From Acidimicrobiales bacterium mtb01 (GTDB taxonomy: Bacteria > Actinomycetota > Acidimicrobiia > Acidimicrobiales > Ilumatobacteraceae): a stretch of 64,000 nucleotides of DNA. The stretch lies in assembly GCA_004379135.1 (NCBI GenBank), contig NBNI01000007.1, forward strand, positions 731,501-795,500. The letters are read 5' to 3'. Shown here one piece after another: positions 42,069-51,337 of the stretch; position 1 is the stretch's first letter, and each line of letters begins with the position of its first letter. Below the pieces are notes generated by a model. That model searched no databases. It saw only the letters and a program-made list of their open reading frames with translations, and had not been told where the DNA came from. Made by a program: the position numbers and the translations under genes.

Positions 42069-44154
42069 GCACGGTCCGAATCGCTTCGTCGATCCACTCC
42101 ACCAGTTCGGGCGCGTACTTCAGGTCGATGTGCGCACCATCGGGTCGCATCTTCGGCTCGAACTCACCGCCGGGGTGGGCGCGAACCGCGGTGGCGAAGT
42201 CGGCGAACTCGACCCGTTCATCGGAGGCGGCGATCGACTCGATCAACCCGTTGTACGCCGCGACGCGCACCGGATCGGATTCGTCGAACGGCGGCACGCC
42301 CGTTTCTCCGGCCACGTACGGCGGCCGCACCGTCGGGCTGGAGAACCACACCACGCGCGCCCCGGTCGCCGCGACGACGTCGACGAACGACGTCATCTGC
42401 GCGGCGAGCCATTCGTCGTACACGGGTTGGCCGATGTGCGACCACTCGTCCGAACCGGGAATCCTCCGATTGGAGAGGTCGGCGGTTCCCCCGACGATCA
42501 CCACCAGATTGGGTCGGAACTTGCCGACGATCTGCGGGAGCGCATTCCGCCACTCGGTGCAGCCGCGGCGCTCGTCCTGTTCGACGCCCAGGTACTCGAT
42601 GGGAGTGTTCTCGCCGATGCCGCAGCCCACACCTGGGCTCGGCACGACATTCACTCCGTTCGCCGCGGCCCACGCTTCGAGTCCGGCCGACAGGACCCAG
42701 CTCTGCGAGTCGCCCACCAGGAGCACGCGAGCCGGCAACGCCGGATCGACCGCCGAGTCGGACGGCGCGTCATCGGGAACAGCCGGGAGTTCGGCGATGA
42801 TCTGCTGCTGCAGTTCGAGTGCCGATTCGTCGAGGCTCGACAACAGGTCACCGGCTTCGGCGCGTCGATCGCGACCGCCGATCACGACCACGACTCCCAC
42901 CAGCGCGATGACGGTCAACCACACGTAGAGCCGCCGACCGACCCAGCGCACACGGCGCCGCACCGGATCCTCGATGAGTCGGTAGATCGCCGTGACGATC
43001 GCCAATGTGATGGTGGTCTTGATGCAGAACGACCAGAAGCGATCGACGAGCACCCAGTCGGTGCCGGGTATCCGCCAGCGCGGCAACGACAGGTCGAGGC
43101 GCAGCGATTCCCACCACAGGAACACCGGCCAGTGCACCAAGTAGATGGTGTAGGTGGTGTGGCCGGCCAACGCGATCGGCCTCCACGACAGGAAGCGGCA
43201 CATGCCCACGTTGGCGATGGAGTACGCGATGAGCACGAGGGTGATGAGGCCATTCACCAGAACGGCCCAGGGGAAGAAGCGGTCGGCCCATTCGTTGCGC
43301 CAGCCGACCTTCCACCACACGAGATAGGCGAACGCGAGGAGTGGCCACGACGCGGCCGCGAACACCGGCTTGCGCAACGTGTCGACGATGCGCGGCGCCA
43401 TCTTCCACACCGACCACAGCACGGCGAAGGCCGCGCCGAGCAGGAATTCGGCGACACGCACTTCCGTCGCGTAGTACGCGCACGACGAACCCTCGCAACG
43501 AGCCGCCAGTCCGGGCAACGCGTTCCAGAGCGGACGGTGATCGGTGTAGTACGCGCCGAGGGCGAAACCGATCGCGGCCAGCGACGACAGGACGGCGAAG
43601 AGGCGCCACACCGCGCGCCGATCGTGTCGCGCCTTCATCATGAACAACACGAGCACCGGGAAGACGAGATACACCTGCTCCTCGAGCGACAGGCTCCACA
43701 GGTGTTGGAGCGGGTTGCCCAGACCGAACAGTCCGCCGTAGTCCTTGCCGGCCGCTTGCAGGTACACGTTCTCGAAGTACAAGAGTCCGCTGAGCCATTC
43801 CCACGGCGCGAATCGACGACCCGAGCCGGGGAACGCGGTCCAGAGCACCGCGACCGCCAACAGCACGACGAACGAAGCGGGGAAGAGTCTCCGCACGCGT
43901 CGTTCGTAGAAGCTCTTCAGCGACACCGTTCCGGTGCGTCCCCATTCGCCCACCATGAGTCGGGTGATGAGGAACCCCGACAGCGTGAAGAACATCGATA
44001 CGGTGAGCTCGCCGCCGGTGATCCACGTGATGCTGTGGTGGTACAGCAGGACGATGAACACGGCGATGCCGCGCAAGCCGTCGAGCCCGGGCAGATGCTC
44101 GAGGCGAGTGGGCACGACGCTCTCGGTCCCCGCGGTCGTTCCCTGCTGACTCAT
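42058..44154 (-). CDS. OafA-type acyltransferase with SGNH domain
   Basis: 698 residues. Residues 18-375 form the acyltransferase-3 membrane domain (PGLDGLRGIAVFIVLLYHH, FFTLSGFLIT, HLWSLSLEEQVYLVFP, HTTYTIYLVHWPVFLWW). The C-terminal periplasmic SGNH esterase-like domain (about 440-698) has GDSQSW with S483 and the dyad D672-x2-H675 in DGAHID. Such fusions O-acetylate peptidoglycan, lipopolysaccharide or other surface sugars with acyl groups carried across the membrane. Minus-strand operon with the GT-C-like gene at 40533. TAGCCT lies 9 nt before the ATG. Confidence 0.9.
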   Translation of the reverse strand: MSQQGTTAGTESVVPTRLEHLPGLDGLRGIAVFIVLLYHHSITWITGGELTVSMFFTLSGFLITRLMVGEWGRTGTVSLKSFYERRVRRLFPASFVVLLAVAVLWTAFPGSGRRFAPWEWLSGLLYFENVYLQAAGKDYGGLFGLGNPLQHLWSLSLEEQVYLVFPVLVLFMMKARHDRRAVWRLFAVLSSLAAIGFALGAYYTDHRPLWNALPGLAARCEGSSCAYYATEVRVAEFLLGAAFAVLWSVWKMAPRIVDTLRKPVFAAASWPLLAFAYLVWWKVGWRNEWADRFFPWAVLVNGLITLVLIAYSIANVGMCRFLSWRPIALAGHTTYTIYLVHWPVFLWWESLRLDLSLPRWRIPGTDWVLVDRFWSFCIKTTITLAIVTAIYRLIEDPVRRRVRWVGRRLYVWLTVIALVGVVVVIGGRDRRAEAGDLLSSLDESALELQQQIIAELPAVPDDAPSDSAVDPALPARVLLVGDSQSWVLSAGLEAWAAANGVNVVPSPGVGCGIGENTPIEYLGVEQDERRGCTEWRNALPQIVGKFRPNLVVIVGGTADLSNRRIPGSDEWSHIGQPVYDEWLAAQMTSFVDVVAATGARVVWFSSPTVRPPYVAGETGVPPFDESDPVRVAAYNGLIESIAASDERVEFADFATAVRAHPGGEFEPKMRPDGAHIDLKYAPELVEWIDEAIRTVHGL

Positions 44155-44212
44155 GCCGAGGCGAGGCTAGTTCCGCGCATCGGAACGGTCGGTGAGCCAG
44201 CCCACGGCGTGG

Positions 44213-44218
44213 CAGACT
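44213..44218 (+). promoter_or_regulatory. -10 element, leaderless E1-like gene
   Basis: CAGACT exactly 6 nt before the GTG at 44225. This supports 44225 over an in-frame GTG at 44192. Confidence 0.35.
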
Positions 44219-44224
44219 CGGAGC

Positions 44225-46552
44225 GTGAGGGGTCACGAAGACGACGTCGATCTGGCGACGCTCGAATCGGTTCAACGACGCATTCTGTGGCTCGCCACAC
44301 GCATGATCGACCACGCCAACCACGATCGTCCGGCCGACGAGATCAAGGTGGGTGGTCACCAAGCATCATCGGCGTCGATGGTGTCGATCATGACCGCGTT
44401 GTGGTTCGCCCATCTTTCCGGCGAGGACAAAGTGGCGGTCAAACCGCACTCGTCGCCGGTGTACCACGCCATCAAATACCTCACCGGCGAACTCGACCGC
44501 TCGTACCTCACTCGTCTTCGTCAGATCGGCGGTCTGCAGGCCTACCCGAGTCGTACGAAGGATCCCGATGTCGCCGACTTCTCCACCGGCTCGGTCGGAC
44601 TCGGAGTCGTGGCCCCGCTCTTCGCCGCCGCCGCCCGTCGTTACGTCGAATCGCGTTTCGGCCCGACCAGCGAAACCGGCGCGCGATTCATCGCCCTGGC
44701 CGGTGACGCCGAACTCGACGAAGGCAACGTGTGGGAGGCCATCACCGATCCGGCCCTGCAGGGACTCGGCAACGTCACCTGGATCGTCGACACCAATCGT
44801 CAGAGCCTCGACCGCGTGATCCCGGGTCAGAAGATCAAGAAGTTGATGGAGTTCTTCGAGGGCGCGGGTTGGCACGTCGTGGAGGCGAAGTACGGCCACC
44901 GACTGCAGACCGCGTTCGCCCGGCCGGGCGGCGATGTCCTCCGCGCGCACATCGATCAGATGTCGAACGAGGAGTACCAGTCGCTCTTCCAGTTCACCGG
45001 AGCCGAGTTGCGGCGCCGGTTCCTCGTCGGTGCCGACTCCGAAGTCGAACGCTTCCTGTCCGAGTACTCCGACGACGACGTCGCCCCGCTCGTGCAGAAC
45101 CTCGGTGGTCACGACCTGTCGTGTCTCATCGAGAGTTTCCGCGCCTGCGACGCCGTGACCGATCGACCGAGCGTCGTGTTCGCCTACACGATCAAGGGTT
45201 GGGGACTTCCGATGGCCGGCGATCCGCTCAACCACGCGGCATTGCTCAGCCGCGAGCAGATCGACGAGTTCCGCCGTTCGCTCTCGCTCGATGCCACGAA
45301 CGAATGGGATCGCTTCGATCCGAATTCCGCGGAAGGTCGCATGTGCGCCTCGACGGGTGGCGAACTCAACAACCGTCCGCTGGCCGAGCGTCCGCGCCTG
45401 CCGATTCCGAACGAGGTGGGCGGCGGCACCGCCAAGTCGGCCAGCACCCAGGAGACCTTCGGCCGATTGCTCGTGCGACTCGGCGAGACACCCGAACTCC
45501 TCGAACGCATGATCACCACGTCGCCCGACGTGAGCGTGAGCACCAACCTGGGCGGCTGGATCAACAAGACCGGCGTGTTCAATCCGGACGAACCGCAGGA
45601 CTTCCTCGGCGAGGGACGTTTGCTGCGCTGGAAGCAGACGGCGGCCGGACACCACATCGAACTGGGCATCAGCGAGATGAACCTGTTCCTGATGCTCCAT
45701 GCGCTCGGACTCGGCCACGATCTGCACGGTCAGCACCTGCTGCCCATCGGCACCGTGTACGACCCGTTCGTGTGCCGCGGTCTCGACGCCCTCATCTACG
45801 CGCTGTACAACGGGGCTCGCTTCGTGGTCGTCGGAACGCCGGCCGGCGTCACTCTCGCACCCGAGGGCGGTGCGCATCAGAGCTCCATCACTCCGTCGAT
45901 CGGCCTCGAACTCCCCGGGCTCACCTACGCCGAACCCGCGTACGCCACCGCCCTCGACTGGTTGCTGTGCGACGGACTCGCGCGGCTGGCCGACGTCGAC
46001 GGCGACAGCCTGTACCTACGCCTCTCCACACGCCCGATCGATCAGGCGCCGTTCGTCGAGGCGACGGCCCGCATCGGCACCGACGAACTTCGCCACCAGG
46101 TGTTGCGAGGCGGATACCGGTTGCGCGAACCGAATCGAAGGGCCGACGTGGTGATCGCGACGTGCGGTCCGGTGGTTCCCGAAGTGCTGCGCGCCGCCGA
46201 TTCATTGGCTGACGAAGGTGTCGAAGCACTCGTTCTCGATCTCACCAGTTCCGATCGCCTCTACCGCGAATGGCGCGGCGGGTTGCGCGACTCGGCCCGC
46301 TCGGCCCGCCGCTCCACCGATGGACACCACTTGGCATCGCTCGTCCGCCCCGACGAACGCGCACTGCCGATCGTCACCGTGCACGACGCGGCCAGCCACC
46401 ACCTCGCTTGGCTGGGCGGAGTGTTCGGAACACGAGTCTTCCCGGTGGGCGTCGACTCGTTCGGGCAGTCGGGCACGATCTCCGACGTCTACGGATTGTT
46501 CGATCTGCAACCGGCGCAGATCGTCAACGCGGCACTGACCGCGCTCGACTGA
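44225..46552 (+). CDS. AceE-like homodimeric 2-oxoacid dehydrogenase E1
   Basis: 775 residues, shorter than AceE (about 890). Landmarks of the homodimeric E1/transketolase family are VKPHSSPVYHAIKYLTG near 77, DFSTGSVGLGVVAPL near 120, then LAGDAELDEGNVWEAI and VDTNRQSLDRVIPGQKI, ending in FFEGAGWHV. The thiamine GDG motif reads G160-D161-A162. The pyrimidine domain has HIELGISEMNLFLML and PEGGAHQSSITPSIG near 550. It should be a pyruvate or other 2-oxoacid decarboxylase component, yet no E2 gene lies beside it. Alternative: a free-standing transketolase-like enzyme. It starts 70 bp from the divergent acyltransferase gene. Confidence 0.75.
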   Translation: MRGHEDDVDLATLESVQRRILWLATRMIDHANHDRPADEIKVGGHQASSASMVSIMTALWFAHLSGEDKVAVKPHSSPVYHAIKYLTGELDRSYLTRLRQIGGLQAYPSRTKDPDVADFSTGSVGLGVVAPLFAAAARRYVESRFGPTSETGARFIALAGDAELDEGNVWEAITDPALQGLGNVTWIVDTNRQSLDRVIPGQKIKKLMEFFEGAGWHVVEAKYGHRLQTAFARPGGDVLRAHIDQMSNEEYQSLFQFTGAELRRRFLVGADSEVERFLSEYSDDDVAPLVQNLGGHDLSCLIESFRACDAVTDRPSVVFAYTIKGWGLPMAGDPLNHAALLSREQIDEFRRSLSLDATNEWDRFDPNSAEGRMCASTGGELNNRPLAERPRLPIPNEVGGGTAKSASTQETFGRLLVRLGETPELLERMITTSPDVSVSTNLGGWINKTGVFNPDEPQDFLGEGRLLRWKQTAAGHHIELGISEMNLFLMLHALGLGHDLHGQHLLPIGTVYDPFVCRGLDALIYALYNGARFVVVGTPAGVTLAPEGGAHQSSITPSIGLELPGLTYAEPAYATALDWLLCDGLARLADVDGDSLYLRLSTRPIDQAPFVEATARIGTDELRHQVLRGGYRLREPNRRADVVIATCGPVVPEVLRAADSLADEGVEALVLDLTSSDRLYREWRGGLRDSARSARRSTDGHHLASLVRPDERALPIVTVHDAASHHLAWLGGVFGTRVFPVGVDSFGQSGTISDVYGLFDLQPAQIVNAALTALD

Positions 46553-46554
46553 TC

Positions 46555-46585
46555 ACTCGACGAGACGTGTTACTCGACGAGACGT
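46555..46585. repeat. 17-bp tandem duplication at gntR 3' end
   Basis: ACTCGACGAGACGT occurs at 46555-46568 and 46572-46585. The second copy encodes the last residues of the GntR protein, and the first lies past its stop, so the last codons were duplicated in tandem. Confidence 0.8.
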
Positions 46586-47301
46586 AGCCCCGACGGCGCG
46601 ATCGACGGTTCGGCCTGCGGCAGATCGACCACGAACTCGGTGCGATGGGCCGGGAACACGTGCTCGGACAGCAACACCGAACGACCCGTCGTGTCGGTTG
46701 TGGTGCGCGAGCACCGCAGCACCGGCGAGCCCGACGGGATCTGCAGCAACGAGGCGTCATCGGCCGATGCGGCGTCGGCGCCGATCGTCTGCACGGCACC
46801 CTTCAACGGAACGTTGAGCAGTTCGTAGAACGGCGAGCGTTCGACGTCGGCCCGCGACAAGTTCTGGGCCAGATCGGCACGACACCACACGGTCACCAAA
46901 GCGAACGGTTCGCCGTCGGCCAGGTTGAGCCTTCGCACGCGCAGCACGTTGTCGGTTCCGAGTATCTGCTTCACGCGGCGCGTGGCCCGCTCGAATGCGA
47001 ACTCGAGAATGCGCCTCTCGGGCCGAATGCCACCTTCGGCCAATTGCGATTCGATGGTGGCCAGGCGACCCAGGCTCTGCTGCAGAGGCGCCGCCGCCAC
47101 GAACCACCCGAACCCTTGGCGGGCGTCGAGCAAGTTCTCGTCGCGCAGGGTCTCGAGCGCACGGCGGACCGTCACCCGACTGGCGTCGAATTCGTGGCCC
47201 AGGTCGGCCTCCGAGGGCAGGAGCCGACCGGCCGCGTAGGTGCCGTCGGCCACGCGACGACGCAACTCGTCGGCGATGGTCCGATACCTGATTTCCCGCA
47301 C
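46570..47301 (-). CDS. GntR/HutC-family regulator
   Basis: 243 residues. An N-terminal winged helix-turn-helix (about 1-70: [40 protein letters not shown]) is followed by a UTRA ligand-binding domain (about 90-240). GTG start at 47301 with TATGAT 6 nt upstream. It faces aconitase across 20 bp that are filled by the ACTTGT-N5-ACTTGT element, so autoregulation and control of aconitase are likely. The same element precedes isocitrate dehydrogenase at 62380. A TCA-cycle metabolite is a plausible ligand (inference). Confidence 0.88.
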   Translation of the reverse strand: MREIRYRTIADELRRRVADGTYAAGRLLPSEADLGHEFDASRVTVRRALETLRDENLLDARQGFGWFVAAAPLQQSLGRLATIESQLAEGGIRPERRILEFAFERATRRVKQILGTDNVLRVRRLNLADGEPFALVTVWCRADLAQNLSRADVERSPFYELLNVPLKGAVQTIGADAASADDASLLQIPSGSPVLRCSRTTTDTTGRSVLLSEHVFPAHRTEFVVDLPQAEPSIAPSGLRLVE

Positions 47302-47318
47302 ACTTGTATCATACTTGT
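47302..47318. promoter_or_regulatory. shared TCA operator and divergent -10 elements
   Basis: ACTTGT (47302-47307), ATCAT, ACTTGT (47313-47318): direct repeats one helical turn apart around an inner GTATCATAC palindrome. The minus-strand TATGAT (47313-47308) is 6 nt from the gntR GTG, and the plus-strand CATACT (47310-47315) is 6 nt from the acn ATG, so one bound dimer would block both. The same repeat pair stands before icd. Confidence 0.65.
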
Positions 47319-47321
47319 CCT

Positions 47322-49589
47322 ATGAGCACCGTGACCGCCGGGACCCCCATCGAACTCGTCAACAAGGTGTACGCCTCGCTCCCCGAGCGCGTCGCCCTCG
47401 GCCGTCAGCGCCTCGGACGGCCGCTGACGCTCACCGAGAAGATCCTCATCAACCACCTCGTCGATCCGAAGAACCAGGAACTCGAGCGCGGCGGCAGCTA
47501 CGCCGACTTCAATCCCGATCGCGTCGCGATGCAGGACGCCACGGCACAGATGGCTCTGCTGCAGTTCATGACGGCCGGCCTTCCGCGCACGCTCGTGCCG
47601 AGCACCGTTCACTGCGATCACCTCATCCTCGCCAAGGTCGGCGCCAAGATCGACCTCGGCGTCGCGATCGACGACAACCGCGAGGTGTACGACTTCTTGA
47701 AGTCGGTGTCGGCCAAATACGGAATCGGTTTCTGGGGTCCGGGCAGCGGCATCATCCACCAGGTCGTGCTCGAGAACTACGCGTTCCCCGGCGGCATGAT
47801 GATCGGCACCGACAGCCACACGCCCAACGCCGGCGGCCTCGGCATGGTCGCGATCGGAGTGGGCGGAGCCGATGCGGTCGACGTGATGACCGGCTTCCCC
47901 TTCAACGTGAAGTGGCCCAAGGTCATCGGCGTGAAGCTCACCGGCACCCTCTCGGGTTGGTCGTCGCCCAAGGACATCATCCTCGAAGTCGCCCGCGTGC
48001 TCACCGTCGAAGGCGGCACCGGTGCGATCGTCGAGTACTTCGGCCCGGGTGCCGACAGCATCTCGGCCACCGGCAAGGCGACGGTGTGCAACATGGGCGC
48101 CGAGATCGGCGCCACCTGCTCGGTGTTCCCCTACGACCACAACATGGCGCTGTATCTGAAGGCGACCGGACGCGAGGACATCGCCGACGCGGCCGACAAG
48201 GTTTCCGTCGACCTGCGACCCGATGACGGTGCGCACTACGACCAGATCATCGAGGTCGACCTCGATCGACTCAAGCCGCTCATCAACGGACCGCACTCCC
48301 CCGACCGCGCCCACAAGGTCGGCCGAGCCGTCGGCGATGCCGCGCGCGAGAACGATTGGCCGCTCGACGTGTCGGCCGCACTCATCGGATCGTGCACCAA
48401 TTCGTCGTACGAGGACATCACGCGCGCCGCTTCCATCGCTCGTCAGGCCGCGGCCAAGGGTCTGCGCGCCAAGTGCGAACTGCTCATCAGCCCCGGTTCC
48501 GAGCAGATACGCGCCACCATCGAACGCGACGGTCTCATGGCCGATCTCGAAGCCGTGGGTGCCACGGTTCTCGCCAACGCGTGCGGTCCGTGCATCGGGC
48601 AGTGGGAGCGCGCCAAGGCGGTCACCGACAAGCCCAACAGCATCGTCAACTCGTTCAACCGCAACTTCCCCAAGCGCAACGACGGCTCGGCCAACACGCT
48701 CAGCTTCGTCACGTCGCCCGACACCGTGATGGCCATCGCCCTCGCCGGTCGCCTCGACTTCGATCCGACGACCGACACCATCACCGCACCCGACGGCACG
48801 CAGGTGAGGCTCGATCCGCCGGTCGGTGAAGTGCTGCCGAACCGCGGTTACGACCCGGGCTCGAACACGTTCACCGCTCCGCCGGCCGACGGCTCGGGAG
48901 TCACGGTCGCCGTGAGCCCCTCCAGCGATCGCCTGCAGTTGCTCGAACCATTCACCGCGTGGAACGGCCAGGACTATCTCGGTCTCCCGGTGCTCATGAA
49001 GGCCCAGGGCAAGTGCACCACCGACCACATCTCGGCAGCCGGCAAGTGGCTCACCTACCGCGGCCATCTCGAGAACATCTCGGGCAACTTGTTCATCGGT
49101 GCGGTGAACGCGTTCGACGGTGCGGTCGGCGAAGGCAAGGACATCACCGACGGCGGAACCCGCTCGTACCCCGACATCGCCAAGCGCTACAGCCAGGCCG
49201 GCATCAAGTGGTGCGCGATCGGCGACCGCAACTACGGCGAGGGCTCGTCACGCGAGCACGCCGCCATGGAGCCGCGCTTCCGCGGTGGCGTGGTGATCTT
49301 CGCCCGTTCGTTCGCGCGCATCCACGAAACCAACCTGAAGAAGCAGGGTCTCGTACCGCTCACGTTCGCCGATCCCAACACGTACGAACTCATCGGCGAG
49401 GACGACCGCATCAACGTGCTGAACCTGCCGCCCGTTCCGGGACGCAACGTGAAGTGCCAGATCGTCAAGCCCGACGGCTCGACGATCGACTTCGAAGCCC
49501 TCCACACGTTCAGCGACGAGCAGGTCGAGTGGTTCAAGGCTGGTTCGGCGCTCAACATCGTGCGCGCGAAAGTGGCCGGAAGCCGCTGA
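47322..49589 (+). CDS. acn: aconitate hydratase, mitochondrial-type
   Basis: 755-residue [4Fe-4S] enzyme interconverting citrate and isocitrate. The three cluster cysteines lie in [11 protein letters not shown] and [11 protein letters not shown]. Substrate residues sit in [15 protein letters not shown] near 155 and in [16 protein letters not shown] in the swivelling domain. Length and motifs match the mitochondrial ACO2-like group rather than the 890-residue AcnA usual in actinobacteria. The ATG at 47322 is chosen because of the -10 spacing and the 20-bp divergent gap. Coupled by one base to the nitroreductase gene. Confidence 0.93.
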   Translation: MSTVTAGTPIELVNKVYASLPERVALGRQRLGRPLTLTEKILINHLVDPKNQELERGGSYADFNPDRVAMQDATAQMALLQFMTAGLPRTLVPSTVHCDHLILAKVGAKIDLGVAIDDNREVYDFLKSVSAKYGIGFWGPGSGIIHQVVLENYAFPGGMMIGTDSHTPNAGGLGMVAIGVGGADAVDVMTGFPFNVKWPKVIGVKLTGTLSGWSSPKDIILEVARVLTVEGGTGAIVEYFGPGADSISATGKATVCNMGAEIGATCSVFPYDHNMALYLKATGREDIADAADKVSVDLRPDDGAHYDQIIEVDLDRLKPLINGPHSPDRAHKVGRAVGDAARENDWPLDVSAALIGSCTNSSYEDITRAASIARQAAAKGLRAKCELLISPGSEQIRATIERDGLMADLEAVGATVLANACGPCIGQWERAKAVTDKPNSIVNSFNRNFPKRNDGSANTLSFVTSPDTVMAIALAGRLDFDPTTDTITAPDGTQVRLDPPVGEVLPNRGYDPGSNTFTAPPADGSGVTVAVSPSSDRLQLLEPFTAWNGQDYLGLPVLMKAQGKCTTDHISAAGKWLTYRGHLENISGNLFIGAVNAFDGAVGEGKDITDGGTRSYPDIAKRYSQAGIKWCAIGDRNYGEGSSREHAAMEPRFRGGVVIFARSFARIHETNLKKQGLVPLTFADPNTYELIGEDDRINVLNLPPVPGRNVKCQIVKPDGSTIDFEALHTFSDEQVEWFKAGSALNIVRAKVAGSR

Positions 49590-50251
49590 TGGACCTGCGC
49601 GAGGCACTGCGGTCCACCGCGGCAATTCGCGCCTTCACCGATCGTCCCGTCTCCGACGAGACGATCGCCGCCATCCTCGACGACGCCCGTTTCGCTCCGA
49701 GCGGCGGCAACCGCCAGCCCTGGCGTGTCGCGGTGCTCAAGGGCCCGATCGTGCGGCGTTCGCTCGCCGACGCCATGCAACCGGTCTGGGACGAGTACGT
49801 GGTCTTCACGTCGGCCGGCCACACCCCGTTCACGGCGGTGCCTCCGGCCGGCTACTCGCCGCCGGCCGATCGCCCGTCGCACGCGCCAAATCCGTTGCTC
49901 GCCGACATCGAGTCGATTCCGGCCGTGCTCGCGGTGGCCGCCGACCTGTCGCGCATCGCGATGATGGACAAGGACCTCGACCGTCCGGCCGTGACCGGCG
50001 GTGCGTCTATCTATCCGTTCTGCTGGAGCATCCTGCTGGCCGCGCGCGAACACGATCTGGGCGGCGTCATCACCACCTTCGCCACTCGCGTCGAACCGAT
50101 CTCCGGCCCGATACTCGGCTTGCCGGCCGATCACGCCCTGGCGGCCGTCATCTTCCTCGGCCAGCCCCAACGCCGGCCCACCAAGTTGAAGCGCTCACCC
50201 GTCGTCACGACGGTCGATCGATTCGACGGACCGCCGCTCTCCTACGATTGA
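49589..50251 (+). CDS. nitroreductase family protein
   Basis: 220-residue FMN-dependent oxidoreductase. The N-terminus has AIRAFTDRPVSDETI and the FMN-contact segment FAPSGGNRQPWRVAVLK near 35; the C-terminal LGGVITTFATR and LGLPADHALAAVIFLG complete the fold. Such enzymes reduce nitro groups, quinones or flavins with NAD(P)H; the natural substrate is unknown. Its ATG overlaps the aconitase stop (TGATG), so it is co-translated with aconitase and likely under the same GntR control. It may supply reduced flavin to the LLM oxygenase next door. Confidence 0.85.
   Translation: MDLREALRSTAAIRAFTDRPVSDETIAAILDDARFAPSGGNRQPWRVAVLKGPIVRRSLADAMQPVWDEYVVFTSAGHTPFTAVPPAGYSPPADRPSHAPNPLLADIESIPAVLAVAADLSRIAMMDKDLDRPAVTGGASIYPFCWSILLAAREHDLGGVITTFATRVEPISGPILGLPADHALAAVIFLGQPQRRPTKLKRSPVVTTVDRFDGPPLSYD
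50243..50248 (+). promoter_or_regulatory. -10 element, leaderless LLM oxygenase gene
   Basis: TACGAT exactly 6 nt before the GTG at 50255, overlapping the last codons of the nitroreductase gene. Confidence 0.45.
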
Positions 50252-50254
50252 ACC

Positions 50255-51307
50255 GTGCGCACCGGTCTGCTTTCACTCGGTGATCTGATCCGCGATCCGA
50301 TCTCCGGCGAGATGCGCACACCGGCGCAACGTCATCGCAATCTCATCGACCAGGCGGTGTGGGCCGAAGCGGCCGGCTTCGACACCATCCACTTCGGCGA
50401 ACACCACTTCAGCCGCTACATCATGTCGTCACCGCAGATCGTGCTGGCCGCGGCGGCCGAACGCACCACCACGTTGCGACTCTCCACCGGCGTGGCCCTG
50501 GCGGCCAATCTCGATCCGGTTCGCGTGGCCGAGGATTACGCGACGGTCGACGCCATCTCGAACGGCCGCATCGAACCGTGCTTCGGTCGCGGCACGCTGT
50601 TCCCCGACGTGTACTCCGAATTCGGGCAGGACGAATCGCTCGCCACCGAACGATTCGCCGAGAGCCTCGAGTTGATCCTGCGCCTCTGGACCGAGGAGAA
50701 CGTCACCTGGAGCGGACGTCATCGCCCGCCCCTTCATCACGCCACGGTCCATCCGCGCCCCACTCAAACGCCGCGTCCTCCGGTCTGGATCGGCGCCGGT
50801 CTCAGCATCGAGAGCGTCGACCTGGCCGCGCGTCTCGGCTGCTGGCTCATGCTGCCGTCGGTGTTCGGCGTGTGGGAGATGTTCAAACCGGCGGTCGAGC
50901 ACTACAAGTCGGCCTGGGTGAAGTACGGACACGATCCGTCGCAACGGCGCATCGGTGCGATCTCGCACTTCGGAGTGGCGCGAACGTCGCAGGCCGCGCA
51001 CGCGCGGTTCCGCCCGCGTTACGAGGCGTACTGGGGAGAACTCTCGAAGTGGACCACCGAGAGCGCGCAGCGAGCCGGTCGCGAGCCGCGCCCGTTCCCG
51101 GTTCCCCCGTACGACACCATGACATCGTCGATCGCCATCTGCGGTTCGCCGGCCGAAGTGCTCGAACGCTTCGCCGTGGCTCGCGAGACGCTGCATCTCG
51201 ACACGCATCTGGTGATGCTCGACATGGGCGGAATGCCCGATCGAGAGCTGCGCGATTCGTTCGACGTGTTCGCGAGCCACGTGCTGCCGGCGCTCCGCGC
51301 GGCCTGA
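50255..51307 (+). CDS. luciferase-like (LLM) flavin-dependent oxidoreductase
   Basis: 350-residue bacterial-luciferase-fold protein. A TIM-barrel with the pattern FDTIHFGEHHFSRYIMSSP near 43 and TLRLSTGVALAANLDPVRVAEDYATVD near 75, then RPPVWIGAGLSIESV near 175. Members oxidise substrates with FMNH2 or F420. The family choice between the two cofactors cannot be made by eye, although F420 is common in actinobacteria. It lies 3 bp after the nitroreductase gene and also has its own leaderless promoter. No luxB partner. Confidence 0.85.
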   Translation: MRTGLLSLGDLIRDPISGEMRTPAQRHRNLIDQAVWAEAAGFDTIHFGEHHFSRYIMSSPQIVLAAAAERTTTLRLSTGVALAANLDPVRVAEDYATVDAISNGRIEPCFGRGTLFPDVYSEFGQDESLATERFAESLELILRLWTEENVTWSGRHRPPLHHATVHPRPTQTPRPPVWIGAGLSIESVDLAARLGCWLMLPSVFGVWEMFKPAVEHYKSAWVKYGHDPSQRRIGAISHFGVARTSQAAHARFRPRYEAYWGELSKWTTESAQRAGREPRPFPVPPYDTMTSSIAICGSPAEVLERFAVARETLHLDTHLVMLDMGGMPDRELRDSFDVFASHVLPALRAA

Positions 51308-51337
51308 GAACGACTCGGCGAACTCGGCCCCGCAGCG

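Noticed and set aside
44192-44224. Upstream GTG at 44192 for the E1-like gene
   Set aside because: No ribosome-binding site or -10 at the usual distance, whereas 44225 has CAGACT 6 nt upstream.
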